Source: Eremophila alpestris peregrina (lineage: Eukaryota; Chordata; Aves; Passeriformes; Alaudidae). Taken from it: a DNA stretch of 64,000 bases. A program made the translations under genes and the position numbers. Shown here piece by piece: positions 1 to 10,524 of this stretch (positions are counted from its first letter, which is position 1; each line of letters begins with the position of its first letter). The notes under the pieces are model-generated. The model searched no databases. It worked only from the letters and a program-made list of their open reading frames with translations, and was not told the origin of the DNA. Where the stretch lies: the NCBI GenBank assembly GCA_009792885.1, contig WMCF01000006.1, positions 2,107,746-2,171,745 on the forward strand, read 5' to 3'.

Positions 1-811
1 AACTAAAGGCATTCATCTCTACTGAGCTGGTCACTTTATAATAGAAGACTGTCAGGTTGGTTTAATTTCACTTTTATAAGTCGAGGCCAACTACCTTCTT
101 GACCTTAGTATGTTTGGAAATACTAAAGATTTTGTATTTCCAAAATTATTTGCTCTATCACCTTACTAGTGTAACAGTATATAGATCTTTATATATAGAT
201 TTTTTTTAATGGCTATATTTGAAACATGGTAAAACCTTTCTATATGAAAAAAATGACATTTTTGTGTTGTACACTTCCCAAATATTTGTATTGTGCAAAA
301 ATTCTGTCAAGGTGTTAACTTAAAACAATACCTGGATCAAGCAAAAAAGAAATAAAAGTCCATTCAGCCTAATTGTTTAGGAAAAAACCAAAACAAAACC
401 ACACCGTATTTGAAGGCGAAGACTAATTAGATGACATCACAATGAAAGCAAAACTAATGAAACAAATAGGCTTTGCACAAAAGCATTAATGTTTTACTGC
501 CCCAGGCTCCACAACAAAGAAAAGAGACAGTTGAAGGTCAAATACCATCCAGTAGAAAATAGTTTTCATTTAGCCCATAAACTAGAGGTCAAATAGCAAA
601 AAGAGTAAAATCTATCTGACCTAAGGAAAAGAGACTCCATATGCATTTCTGATAGCACGAGCTGAAATCAGATGGGAAAAGCAGCATTATACATTCTTAA
701 ATATATCCAGAAAGAGGCCAGAAATCAGGATACTGTTTGTGATGTCCAGGTAAATAACCTCGCTGACTGTACAGTGAAGAGTATGTGTAAGTTTAAAACA
801 ATTCCCTCTTA
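1..811. other. Unique AT-rich DNA, no gene seen
   Basis: No recognisable gene or repeat. A short A/C-rich run at about 379-403 (AAAACC / AAACAAAACC pattern) is a small member of the T/G-rich class described at 2699 and 7201, seen on the opposite strand. The 100-residue open frame at 672-974 runs into the LTR that begins near 812 and is not a gene. Confidence 0.6.
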
Positions 812-1232
812 TTTGGTTTGTGTGGCAAGGTTTTGGGAGCCAGGAGGCTGCAGGGATGTCTTCTGTGAGAAAAGACCAGGGACTACCTTGTGCCCCATCT
901 TCCAGATAGCTCCAAACCAGACCCACTGCTGGCCAAATCTGAGACCATCAGTGATTCTGGTGGTCCTTCTGTGACAACGTATTTAAGAAATTATTAAAAA
1001 TGCTGTTCAGGAGCTGGGAAAGAAGAAAAAATATGGGAAACATCCCTGCAGATCTCAAGGTCTGTGAAGAAGGAAAAGAGGAGTGCAAGAACAGTGATTC
1101 TTCTGTAGCCTGTGTGAAAATCTGAGGTGACGAGGTTGTCTTTCCCATAGAAGCCCATGGAAGACCATGCCTGAGCAAACATTCACATTTCAGCCCATGG
1201 AAGACCCCAAAACTGAGAAGATGGACATGCCC
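812..1232 (+). mobile_element. Avian ERV LTR, partial (family with the 'catggcaaggttttgg' start)
   Basis: This GC-richer block has the order of elements I know from a common avian endogenous-retrovirus LTR: a start like GTGTGGCAAGGTTTTGG, then GGAGGCTGCAGGG, GGCTTCTGTGAGAA-like sequence, CCGCTGGCCAA-like sequence, a TATA-like TATTTAAG at about 980, and two GCCCATGGAAGACC repeats near 1153 and 1193. The repeated 'cccatggaagacc' is visible directly and is typical of the family, where 'cccgtggaggacc' phrases recur. A second copy of the first 40 bases lies at 2639-2690 on the same strand. The element is decayed, and its 3' end is either lost or is the piece at 2139-2312. The family name is not certain. 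Confidence 0.7.
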
Positions 1233-1318
1233 TCCATATTCTCAATAGCCTTGACTGAATGAGCAAATAGAAGTGGAATGCATTAGTAGCAGAGAACAGC
1301 AGTGTCACTGAATGTTTG

Positions 1319-1545
1319 ATGTTGGAATGGACTTGTGGAGGTCTTTTAGTCCAACCCCACTGACTGAGCAGTGGGGTAACAGTAGTTAAGAGCAGTAACC
1401 TACAGTAGGCTGCCCAGGACTGTGTCCAGACAGTGTTTGAATATTTGAACTCTACAACATCTCTGGGAAACCTGTTCCAGTGCTGCCAACAAGGATGATA
1501 AAACCAGCAAAGGGTGAAAGTGCTATTGCTTGTGAGTGACGCCAG
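1319..1545 (-). mobile_element. CR1 LINE 3' fragment
   Basis: Read on the plus strand this is the antisense of a CR1 3' region: GTTGGAATGGAC, 'tttagtccaacccc', 'taggctgcccaggactgtgtcc', then 'tctctgggaaacctgttccagtgctgcc'. These match in order the usual avian CR1 phrases for 'tccaacccccctgctc', 'gttgctcaggaccgtgtcc' and 'tctctgggcaacctgttccagtg'. It is 5'-truncated, as most CR1 copies are, and well diverged. It lies between two same-strand LTR pieces, so it may have inserted into an older ERV. Confidence 0.8.
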
Positions 1546-2138
1546 ACTTTTGTACCAGAAAAAAAAAACAATTCTTGAATCAGCTATGCTCAGAGAACTT
1601 GAACTGGTCTGATATCTTATAAATCACACTTGTTTTCAATGTATTCAATGCTGGGAAAAGCCATATGGGTCAATATGGAAACTGCCTTGCAAATGCTCAA
1701 ACGTGGAATCACAATACAGAGGCATAACATGTTTCTTAGACTGTACCACAAGTACAGAACATTGTTAATTATCTTATCTTGAGGGACAGGAGATGACCTT
1801 TTAATGCCCCTTGCAATTCAGACTTGCATAATTTTAAATGGGACTCATTATTCTCTGCAGTTGAAAATAGATAATTGTACATTTAGAGAAATATATTCAC
1901 AGGGAACTTTCTCAGGCCTGCATGTGCAAGGTCAAGAGATGTGTATTTTCTTTGGATACAAAATAGACCAAAAACACATATTTAGTTCAGATGTTCTCGT
2001 ACTCTTTATCTTGTATAGTCCCTTCAGCCTAGGGAAACAAAGGACTTACATTTTTAGAAGTTGCATCCACATTTAAATTGAAACAATAATTCCAGTATTC
2101 CAGACAAAAGGATTGCAGCAGAGCTTTTTTTTTATTTT
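1546..2138. other. Unassigned DNA between CR1 and LTR fragments
   Basis: No gene or confident repeat. It could be decayed ERV interior, because same-strand LTR pieces flank it (812-1232 and 2139-2312), but I see no retroviral protein motif. The 90-residue frame at 1804-2076 shows nothing recognisable. Confidence 0.4.
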
Positions 2139-2312
2139 TACAGTCAACATTCAGACTGTGCACAGTCTTTGCTTTTGCATTATTAAGCTGCCTTTACCTT
2201 GACCCACGAGGTTCTTTCCTCCTAATATTCTGCCCCTCTCTTCTGCTGAGGAGGTGCAGTGATAGAGCAGCTTGGTGGGCACCTGGTGTCTAGCCAAGGT
2301 CAGCACACCACA
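2139..2312 (+). mobile_element. Avian ERVL-type LTR, 3' (R/U5) fragment
   Basis: The phrases 'attattaagctgcctttacc', 'gacccacgagg', a C/T-rich run, 'gatagagcagcttggtggg' and a closing 'ccagg..cacaccaca' follow the 3' end of the avian ERVL LTR. The same phrases occur in the complete copy at 14404-14974 ('attacactgcctttatcttgc', 'gatagagtggcttggtgg', '...cccaca'). Only the last third is present. The upstream boundary is blurred by a T-run at about 2126. Confidence 0.75.
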
Positions 2313-2638
2313 GTTCCTTATGGTGCACAATACCAGGAGTGAGGAACTTGAGATAAGCGTAGAAATTGGGAGAGCCAATGGGCAAAACAAGGACTGGACA
2401 CAGCCAGGGAGTGAACAGTGGAATGATGATGGGGAATTTTGGTTGTTGTAACTGTGGAGAAGAAAGGAATGGATTGTGCATAAATTTTCCACTTTCAATC
2501 GGTGTTGTGATAATGCTCTTGTGATTTTGAGGTGATTTTTATGTGAATGAAGTTTGTGAAAATTGTGATGATTGTGTAATAAACGTGGATTGTGATGATA
2601 ATTCTTAAATATGTGATTCACAGTGATGAGAAATGGAA
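2313..2638. other. Unassigned, possibly decayed ERV interior
   Basis: This stretch follows an LTR 3' end and precedes another LTR start on the same strand, so it could be residual ERV interior. I see no clear primer-binding site straight after the LTR end and no protein motif. The 156-residue minus-strand frame (2151-2621) reads His/Asn-rich low-complexity sequence from the TGTGATGATT-type repeats at about 2515-2600. It also reads the LTR backwards, so I do not call it a gene. Confidence 0.35.
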
Positions 2639-2690
2639 TGTATTGGGTTACATGGCAAGATTCTGGCAGTGTGAGGGCTGCAGGACAAAT
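2639..2690 (+). mobile_element. Short ERV LTR 5' fragment, second copy of the 812 family
   Basis: The sequence GGGTTACATGGCAAGATTC then GGCAGTG..GGGCTGCAGGA aligns base for base with 816-857 (GGTTTGTGTGGCAAGGTTTTGG..GGAGGCTGCAGGG) with scattered mismatches. Only about 50 bases are recognisable before a T/G-rich tract begins. Its presence about 1.8 kb downstream of the first copy, in the same orientation, fits either two solo LTRs or the two ends of one badly eroded provirus. Confidence 0.5.
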
Positions 2691-2698
2691 TATTTGGA

Positions 2699-2858
2699 GT
2701 TTATTTATTTTGGGGTGGGTTTTTTTTTATCTTGGTGGGGTTTTTTTTCTTTTCAGTTTTTTTTTTTTTTGGGTTTGGGTTTGGGGTTTTTTGTCAATTT
2801 TTTGTTTTGTTTGGGTTTTTTTTTGCTTGTGTTTCTGTTGGTTGGTTGTTTTTTTCCT
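2699..2858 (+). repeat. T/G-rich low-complexity tract with G-runs
   Basis: About 160 bases made almost only of T and G. Runs of up to 12 T alternate with GGG or GGGG, including three telomere-like GGGTTT units at 2771-2786. The long open frames across it (2592-2879 and 2623-2868) encode only Phe, Leu, Gly, Trp and Val and are composition artefacts. Similar tracts occur at 7201-7380, 10450-10524 and 56517-56570, and in reverse orientation at 30945-30987 and 60081-60150. Confidence 0.9.
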
Positions 2859-4099
2859 GACTCTCTAACAGTGCCTTAGGAGTTCTGTCCCAAAGACTTT
2901 AGATCATAACAAACAGAAATTTGTTTCTTCTGCGTTACAGAAGGTAGGAGAGGAAAAAATCCTAATGTCAGTAATTTGAATACTTAATCAAGCATTCCTA
3001 CACAAATCATTCCTAGAGATTGTCTAGAGAGGCTCTTAGACGAACTCCTGTGATAGGTGACATCCAAAATCAAAATTGCACAGGATCACTAGACAAATAA
3101 TTTAGTTTCTCTAGAGTTATTATGTAGTAATACTTCACTGTATGACATAATCTTATAATATATTTCCATTTAAATAATGATATCAGTTGTAACACTAAGT
3201 TCAATACCAGGTTCTGTACAAATAGACTGAAATTTTCTGCACCATTTTGCTAATTAGCCATTATTTTATACTACACTCTTAATTTCAAAAGGTGAAGTAG
3301 AATTTTATGGTCTTTTTGATGTTAAAGAGGGGAACATAGAACAATAAATATGAAGTCTTTGCACTTTTTTTCAGCTTCAAATGGGAACTTTGCAGCTACA
3401 GGGAAAGAAAAATGTTTTTCCTCCAACATGGATTTTCTTAAGATTGAATATCAGCATGAACTCAGAGCTATCTTTTATCTCATGTGAAAAGAGTCTTTAG
3501 ATTCCAACATGCTAGGTGCTTGACAGTGTCCCAGTACACTAAAAATACAAATGTGGATGTAACAGCAAAATTCTGCAGAAGTTTGTTAGATGTTTATGGA
3601 AAGCTCCATCCAGAGAGCATTGAGCAATCTATAGTGCATGAAGGAGATCTAGCTACAGATTTAGGTAAGACACTGTTTTTGACAACTGTGGAATTTAAAA
3701 TACAATTTCTTAAGATCATCACATAGGAAAGGATCAAAGGGAAAAAGAGTATATGTTCATAGGTAAGGATCAAAGAATTTTTTTAAACTTGTACATTGCC
3801 ACACAGTGTGAGACTTCGTGTATTCAGGCACTGCAGCAGCCCAAAATAAATGTACCTTTTTTCCTTTGTACGGGCTGTCTGGAAGCATTTGTTTAAGCAC
3901 TATTTCCAGGAGTTTCTTTACCTGCTTGTATTGCTTTACCCATTGTGTGACATACTCCATGGAACCGTTGATTTACAGATCTTTAAGCACATTTACATTA
4001 AATATCTAGTGACACAATAGGAGGTAGTTGGCACAAACTGAAATAAAGGAAATTCCATTTTAACTTAAACAGAAAAAAAAATACTTTGAAAGGGATTGA
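2859..4099. other. Unique DNA, no gene proven
   Basis: No repeat recognised. An exon-like spot lies at about 3578-3664: a CTGCAG acceptor-like site at 3577, an open stretch, then TTAG|GTAAGA at about 3664. The plus-strand frame across it (80 residues from 3484) looks less biased than its neighbours, but I do not recognise the protein. It may be chance. Confidence 0.4.
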
Positions 4100-4240
4100 A
4101 CAATGGAAGACTTTACCTAGGGTGGTTGTGGATCCTCCATCCCTGCAGGCACTCAAAACTTGGGCTTAAAATAATTTACCCTAGAAGATTCTTCTTTGGA
4201 CAGAGAGTTTGACTAGACACTCACCAGAGGGGATATGTAC
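4100..4240 (+). mobile_element. CR1 LINE 3' fragment
   Basis: Sense-strand CR1 phrases appear in order: 'ggtggttgtggatcctccatccctgcaggcactcaaaactt' (family: gaggttgtggagtctccatccttggagatattcaaaa), then 'tttgactagacactcaccagagg' (family: ttggactagatgatctccagagg). It is an old, short piece close to the CR1 3' end. The final octamer tail is not preserved. Confidence 0.75.
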
Positions 4241-5021
4241 CATCTTTTTCTGACTTTCAGTTCAAGTCTTCTGCCAGGTCATTTGAGGGAACCAGAATTA
4301 TGCTTGACTTTTTAAATTACTCAATAAAAAATGTTGTTAAAAGTCAAACTATCACAAAATTGTGAAGGCTGGAAAAGTTTAAAAGACAAAAAAGCCCCAC
4401 ACAAGCAAAATCCACACATCCATACAGACATGAACACAGGCACACCCTCCCTTGTGATCCTCATCCAGGAAAGACAGAAGCAGACAGAGGACAGTTAGGA
4501 GAGTAATGACAGAGCAGGAAGACGAAGATTCTCTTCATGTTAATCAGAAATCGGCTTGCTTTTAAGTTTAAAGTTATGCAGCTAAATTTAATCTAATTTT
4601 CAGATGTAGTAAGTACTGCTGCTTCATTAGCTTCAACGTGGGTGCTCAGCCTCCTGTGAGAGTAAGGTCAGGTTTCATTAGGTACTTAAGTATGTGTTTC
4701 AAGGCCTGATTCATAGAGGTCTTACACACCATAACATTGGCTGAACTCAGGAATTCAAACACATGTGAAAAACAAGACATTTATGTCTACTTCTAAGCAT
4801 GGAACTTCGTGATTGATTCTGATTAAAGAGGTTACTAACACAGTTGTGAAATAACAGAGTTGATTATGCACAGGAGCAGCACTTTGAGCAAATTTTATAT
4901 TCTCATTATAATGTGAAAACAAAAACCAACAATGATTAAGATCATTTTTCATCTCAAGTGACATTAAATCTTTCTGATTAGTCATACTTCTTCCAAAAAA
5001 ACTTTGTGAAGAATATTTCAA
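4241..5021. other. Unique DNA, nothing recognised
   Basis: No gene or known repeat is visible. The open frames are short and have no motif. Confidence 0.5.
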
Positions 5022-5067
5022 CCTAGCATAACATACTGCAGAAGCCTAGCATAACATATTGCAGAAA
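5022..5067. repeat. 23-bp direct tandem duplication
   Basis: Two adjacent 23-base units beginning CCTAGCATAACATA differ at one position (C/T within ATACTGC / ATATTGC). The low divergence suggests a fairly recent local duplication by slippage. No functional role is apparent. Confidence 0.9.
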
Positions 5068-6354
5068 GATTGAAATTAGGTGTTACTCATCTGGACTTAA
5101 AGGAGGACTATTTATGCTTGCACAAATTACTGAAGTTCATAAATTTTCTTTAATGGAAGGGACTTTATTTGGACTATGGGAGCTCTACTTACCCTGAGTG
5201 TGAAATAAACTGGTAATAAAAGGAGAAAGAGTGATTTTGTGCAATCATTTTAGCATTTGTGGTCATGCGTTGCCATACTGAAGTTCCAAATATAGATATT
5301 CCTTTGAACAGGATGAACTTCTTCATAGTTCTATTTCATGTAGATAACAAAAAATACAAAAATCAAAATATAAAAAGTTGAAAATGTATACCAGTCTACA
5401 TAATGGACTGTTATAGGAGTTCATTGAATTTTGAGTATACATCATAAAGAACTGAGCATAGCTATCATACTATAAATTATCCCAGAACAGATATTGCTAA
5501 GGGGAAAAATTGGAGATCAGGTTTGAATTATATTTTATTGTTAAAGTGGGACTTACTTCTAGACTAAGAAAAATAAGTATCAACATATCTAAATAGGAGT
5601 GTAAGTTCTCATAGTGTAGGTAGTGGAGATGAAGTTAATTCTGAGCTGGAGCTAGAATGGAGGTATGGAATTATTTGACTCATGGTAAAGCACACTATTA
5701 GGAATATATCCACTTGTTAACATACATGTCCAGTACTTCTCCAATGGAGAATTTGCAAAGATAATTTTAATTTTAAATACCATACAAGAAATTTGAAAGG
5801 TCCTGTGCAGACTACAGATCACAAGCTGAAGACCAGATAGGATGCCACATAAAAACTAAAATGTCTCTGAAGGTTGTTTTTAGCTAGCTGACTCAAGATT
5901 TTTCCAGGAGAGAATTTAGTTACCTAACCACAGATGCCTATTATATAAGATATAATTCCTGCACTGCATTTACTCATTCAGTCATGAGCAGATCTTCCAG
6001 ATACCATGCACTACTCAGCTTACAAGAAATTTTGTCCCTGGTACAAGGTAAGTTGAATAGCCAAGAAGGTACCAATGACTGTATTGACCAAACATAGACC
6101 TAGATTTTAATCTCTTTGTCTGAAAATTGGTCATGACTCCTGTTCTGGGAATTGTTCAAATTCACTGACTTTTGCATAAAACAACATTGATTTTAATAAA
6201 ACAAATTAAACAGAAAGGAACATTTATGAGATTTATAATGTAACTATATATGCATGCAACTGATAATTAAATGGTTTTTCTTATTGTTTATAATTAATAG
6301 AAATACAGTTCCTAATGGAAGATTTTCCAAGTTCTAATCATTTTGCATTTCTAA

Positions 6355-6376
6355 TCCTCTAGTTGGAACTAGAGGA
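6355..6376. repeat. Perfect 10-bp inverted repeat, 2-base spacer
   Basis: TCCTCTAGTT, then GG, then AACTAGAGGA. The right arm is the exact reverse complement of the left arm. As DNA it is a near-perfect 22-bp palindrome that a dimeric protein could bind. As RNA the 2-base loop is too tight to use the full stem. Confidence 0.9.
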
Positions 6377-6530
6377 CGTTAAAGTCCCTTCAAACCCAAA
6401 CCATTCTTTTTAAAGATGCACTTTCTGACAGAATTGTGTTAAACCCAATGTTCAATACTATTTTTTCCCAAAGTCAGATCATGTTTTCTCACAGGTGAGC
6501 TCAGAAATTTTGCCATAGAAGTTTTTTTCA

Positions 6531-6554
6531 CAAGACTCTTCAGCAAGAGTCTTG
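6531..6554. repeat. Perfect 10-bp stem-loop, 4-base loop
   Basis: CAAGACTCTT, loop CAGC, AAGAGTCTTG. The arms are exactly complementary. The stem lies about 155 bp after the palindrome at 6355, and splice-donor-like words sit nearby (CAGGTGAGC at 6492, CGGTAAGT at about 6580). It is too short for a microRNA precursor and has no following T-run, so its role is unknown. Confidence 0.9.
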
Positions 6555-7200
6555 AAAGGATATTTCTTAATAGTTTGCAACGGTAAGTCAGAAGCTGCAG
6601 CAATATTTTTGTCTCGAGTCTGCAGTGCTCTCTTACTCAGTTATTGACTATTTATGCATTTAGCATTTGTCATTAATGCTTACTTTTAAAAAAACAGAAT
6701 TGTTTTTAAAGGAAAGCTGTTGAAGACAATGAAGTTCTACAGTGATCAATGCCCAGAACACTTAGCTCTCTTCAGCAGAGTAATAAATATATTGTCATAA
6801 GCAGAGAGCTTGCATGCAATAACATTTATTTCATTAGATATGCAGTACTTACTGCATGCACTTTTAAAAAATACATTTTAGCATTGGCATAATTCTGCAG
6901 TAATTTATGTGTGACTCTTATTAAGACTACTTCTTTATGACTGAGTTTCCAAGAAAATGCTCTGACCTTTTCTTGTAATTCCTGAAATGGCTTATGGCTT
7001 CCTATTCCTGTATAGAACTGGGAGTCTTTATTTAGACAAATTATTTATCTTTATTTAATGGCCTTTATAGGAAATGGAAGCCAGAAAGCAAATAACTTTA
7101 GGAAAGCAATATTCTTCTTGATATATATCATAGCAGATAGACAAAGAACAGAAATCCACCAAAAGTTCTTCCTTAATGCACTGTTTCCCCTAGTTATTGT

Positions 7201-7380
7201 TTAGTGGTTGCTGTGGATTATTTTGTTGTTGGTCTTTTGGGGGGTTGCGGCTTTATTTTTTTTTTATTATTTTGTTTTGTTTGTTTTTATTTCTTTTGGG
7301 GTTTCTTTGTTGTGGTTTTTTTTGGGGGATGTTTTTTGTTTTGTTTTGTTTTTTTGTTTTTATTTTTGGGGTTTTTTTAC
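7201..7380 (+). repeat. T/G-rich low-complexity tract
   Basis: About 180 bases of T with G-runs (TTTTTGGGG, TTTTGTTTTG). All three forward frames are open across it only because T/G-only codons rarely make stops, so the three 63-65 residue frames are artefacts. It belongs to the same class as 2699-2858. Confidence 0.9.
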
Positions 7381-9366
7381 CTTATTGAAGCATGAATTGT
7401 GCTGAAGTAGAAACTTGAAAAACTTAGAGCAAAGTGATTTATTAAAATTTAATATCTGCCAGACAGTCTATATTTTTGCATAAAAATAACTTCTCAGGGC
7501 AGACATATGAACACTGTGGCTGTCAGGATCCATAGACAATCAGAGGAAGGTTAAATACTGCCACCTCTTCTAAAAATAGGTGACCTGTAGCACTTATAAA
7601 GAATTAAAGTAACAGCTCTATGAGACGCCAACTGAAAAGATTTTGTATACCATCTGTCTTCAGAAGGGAACTGAAAATACCCTCACCATGTACAGGGCAG
7701 TTGCAAGCATCCATAGGAAACTTCAATTTACATGGCACCAACTTTTATGTGTATCTGCTTTGTTGTCTGAGGTGACCTTTATTTACATTCCTGCTTTAAA
7801 GGTACATTTTCTAGTTAAATTTGCAGGCTCCACACTGGGGAGGTCACAGATTTTTCTGAACCTCTTTTTGTTTCACATAGGAAAAAGACATGGCAGTTTC
7901 TCATGCTACTGTTGCATCCTGGTAATTTCATCTTGTGCAAAGGGGCGAAACACGCCTTTCTACCCTGTGTAGAATTCTGCATTTCCACTGAAACCATATT
8001 GCTTTCTCCATCAATGATCTCAGAAAAAAACCCTACAAATATGAATTGAGATTTATTTAGAACTTGATCTAAATCTGAACTTTGAATCCTTGCTTCATGT
8101 ACAGCCTACACATTCCCAGATATTTAAGACCTAACTGAGCCTGAATGGAAAAGGATTCAGAGAATAAATCCTGACTGTTGCTGGAGGATGTCTTGCTGAA
8201 ATTTTAGATCCAAGAGTGCAACATGCTTCTTGCACTCTGTCATGTACATGAAGATAATTATTGTGGTTTACTTAAAACAGAAGAAAAACTCAAAAGCCAA
8301 ACCAAAAAATCCTATGAATCATATTCAGATGTCAAATTGTTTTAAGAATACAATGTACCTGTCACATTAGAATTTTTTATCCAGTATTTCTGTTGCTTGC
8401 ATTATTTTATTAAGATCATAATTATTCAGAATATTCCTTTGACGCTGACAAGATCAATTTGTGGAAAAGTGAGGCTGTGCACACGGTATCTAAAGTTGCA
8501 AACCTGTGTTGAAAAGGGTACTTCAAATATTCTTACTGAATTCAAGTTCACCATTCTTCAAAATATCCTACTGAATAATCTGCAGCAGTGAATAAGCCAA
8601 ACCTGGATGATATTTTTAGAAAAGCCTGGCATTTTTGTTTATCTCCATTGAGATCTTGTTAATTTGCTTCCATAGTGTATAATAGATTTGTGCTACAGAT
8701 AAGAAAATTCAAAATAATACTTTGTTCTTAGTTTTGAAATGACCCTTAGTTTCTATATGACAGAGAGCAAGAGAAAACACTTCCACGCAGTAAATTATTT
8801 GTTTGTATAAATTTGGCATAATCAGGTGTAAATTTGATAGTTTTTCCTGGTTTGTTAAATTACAAGAAAATTCAAAATCTGGTTCATAATATATACACAG
8901 GTACTAGGAGAAATGACTCTTAGAGATTTTGTTTTTCCACCCTTTCTTTGTGCTGGATAAACACTGTCTGTGTAGATAGTGTAATATGACTTCAGATCAT
9001 TTAGAATAGTTTTTGTGTTTCTTCATGAGTAAAAAAAAATATTCTACAGTGGGGCCTAAAACATTTGAATTCTATGTTCTTCTAAGTTCAGTATATTGTT
9101 AAAAACATTTCCTTTCCCTGATGTCAGTATTCATGTTGACTGAATCGTAGTTTGAATCTTAAGTGATCTAAATGACAATATTTTCTCTGCTTAAATTGGT
9201 TTAAGAAAACCTCAGAATCCAAGAAGATGTCTTAGAAATACTTTCAAGATTCAGATTAAGATTATAAACTTTGCATTTTTTTTTTCCTTAGTCAGACTTT
9301 CCTGATTCCATTATAAGGTCAGAGCCATTACCCATGCCACTGAAAAACATCAAGCATAAACTCTGG
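7381..9366. other. Unique DNA, nothing recognised
   Basis: No repeat family, RNA gene or credible coding exon is visible. The longest frame (7643-7972, plus, 109 residues) has no recognisable domain and its composition looks like chance. Confidence 0.5.
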
Positions 9367-9428
9367 ATCACAGAATCACTGAATCACAGAATATGCTGAG
9401 TTGGAAAACAGATATTTGCTAAATCTTT
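9367..9428 (-). mobile_element. CR1 LINE 3' tip
   Basis: 'atcacagaatcactgaatcacagaatatgctgagttggaaaacagat' is the antisense of a CR1 3' end. The 8-bp tail unit (ATTCTGTGA on the element strand) is repeated, followed inward by the 'ttggaa' phrase. Only the last 60 bases were inserted or survive. Confidence 0.75.
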
Positions 9429-10449
9429 TCTGTATTTTCGTGTATATATTAATTTCAATGCATAGGAAATTGCAGTAGGACAACAACATCTCTAAGAAAA
9501 GGGATGTCAGAAATACTTAAATTTGATTTCTGTGAAGTTCCAGTCTCGATTCAGAAGCATTTATGACAGTGCAAACCTGAAGGTTTGAAGTTTTGAGGAC
9601 AAGGAACCTGTGATTAGATTACTGTGACTCTTCCTTTCAGAAAGAGCATTAAATATACAGCAGGAAGTCCAAAAAATAGGTGTGCTACTTTATGGAGTTG
9701 TTCTGTAGCTAAGTCTAGCTTTTAAAATATAAATAATATTTTGATGTTTTTCATTTTTATGGAAAGCATTAGAAAATACCATCCCCCCAAAAAAACCCCA
9801 AAACTTTGTGTACATCTAGATGAAAAACATAATTGTGAATTCTAACCTCCTTAAGGAAATCTTAACATCAATATGAGCAGAAAACGAATAAATTTAGATT
9901 TTCACACACTTGTACCATCATGTGAGCAGAGAAATGGAGGACATCAGAGATTTTGATGATGCTCTTGTTTCCTACAAAGAGGGCATCAGCCACCAATGTG
10001 AAAAAAGCAGAGTCATTTATAAATGCGATGACAATGATAGCAAATATGAATGCTTGAGGAACTGTTTAAAAATTGAATCAGTACAAAAGGTAATTTCTAA
10101 ATAACATCCTAAATAAATAACCTGGTTGTCAGAAATATTTAACGTCCAGAAGTCTTAAATAATTCCTTTCAAAAGCCACGTGAGGGGTTGGTTCTTTCTT
10201 TAAAATTCAGAATGACTATATGAACTTTATTGTTCATTCTTGCACATTCATTTTATTAATTCTGCTCCCTGTAAGACTCTGACTTCATTAAGAATATTTG
10301 TGAGGTCAATTATAAAAGACTTTGAGGCTTTGTTTTTAATGGCTATATAGTCCTGATATAATTATTTTAACTGTGTACATATCTTTATTTGGCACGTACA
10401 ACTCTGTTAAGTGCTTTGAATCAAAGCTAAATTAAGGGCTTTATCTTGT
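9429..10449. other. Unique DNA, nothing recognised
   Basis: No repeat identified. A 64-residue plus-strand frame (9910-10104) is rich in charged residues and less biased than its neighbours. It has no known motif, and no splice sites mark it as an exon. Confidence 0.4.
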
Positions 10450-10524
10450 GGGTAGGTTTTTTTTTTATTATTTCTGTGTGGGATTTTTTGTTGTTGGTTT
10501 TGTTGGTTTGTTTGTTTCTTTTCT
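10450..10524 (+). repeat. T/G-rich low-complexity tract
   Basis: A short member of the T/G class: a run of ten T, then GTGTGGG, TTTTTTG and repeated TTGTTGG / TTTGTTTG words. It ends sharply at about 10524. Confidence 0.85.

Larger units (their letters stand above)
5068..7200. other. Unique AT-rich DNA with two perfect inverted repeats
   Basis: No known repeat family or gene is recognised. Within it are perfect 10-bp inverted repeats at 6355-6376 and 6531-6554, listed separately. There is also a TATA-like, ATG and splice-donor arrangement at about 5942-6053 and an octamer-rich AT segment around 6640-6860. These suggest possible regulatory or transcribed DNA, but none is proven. Confidence 0.45.

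Noticed and set aside
2151..2621. 156-codon minus-strand frame rich in His and Asn
   Set aside because: The composition comes from TGTGATGATT-type repeats, and the rest reads an LTR fragment backwards.
6531..6554. microRNA precursor at the perfect stem-loop
   Set aside because: The stem is only 10 bp and the flanks do not extend the pairing. A precursor needs roughly 30 bp of near-continuous stem.
7197..7405. Three overlapping forward frames rich in Phe/Gly/Leu/Trp, resembling membrane proteins
   Set aside because: All three frames are open because the tract contains almost only T and G. Hydrophobicity follows from composition.
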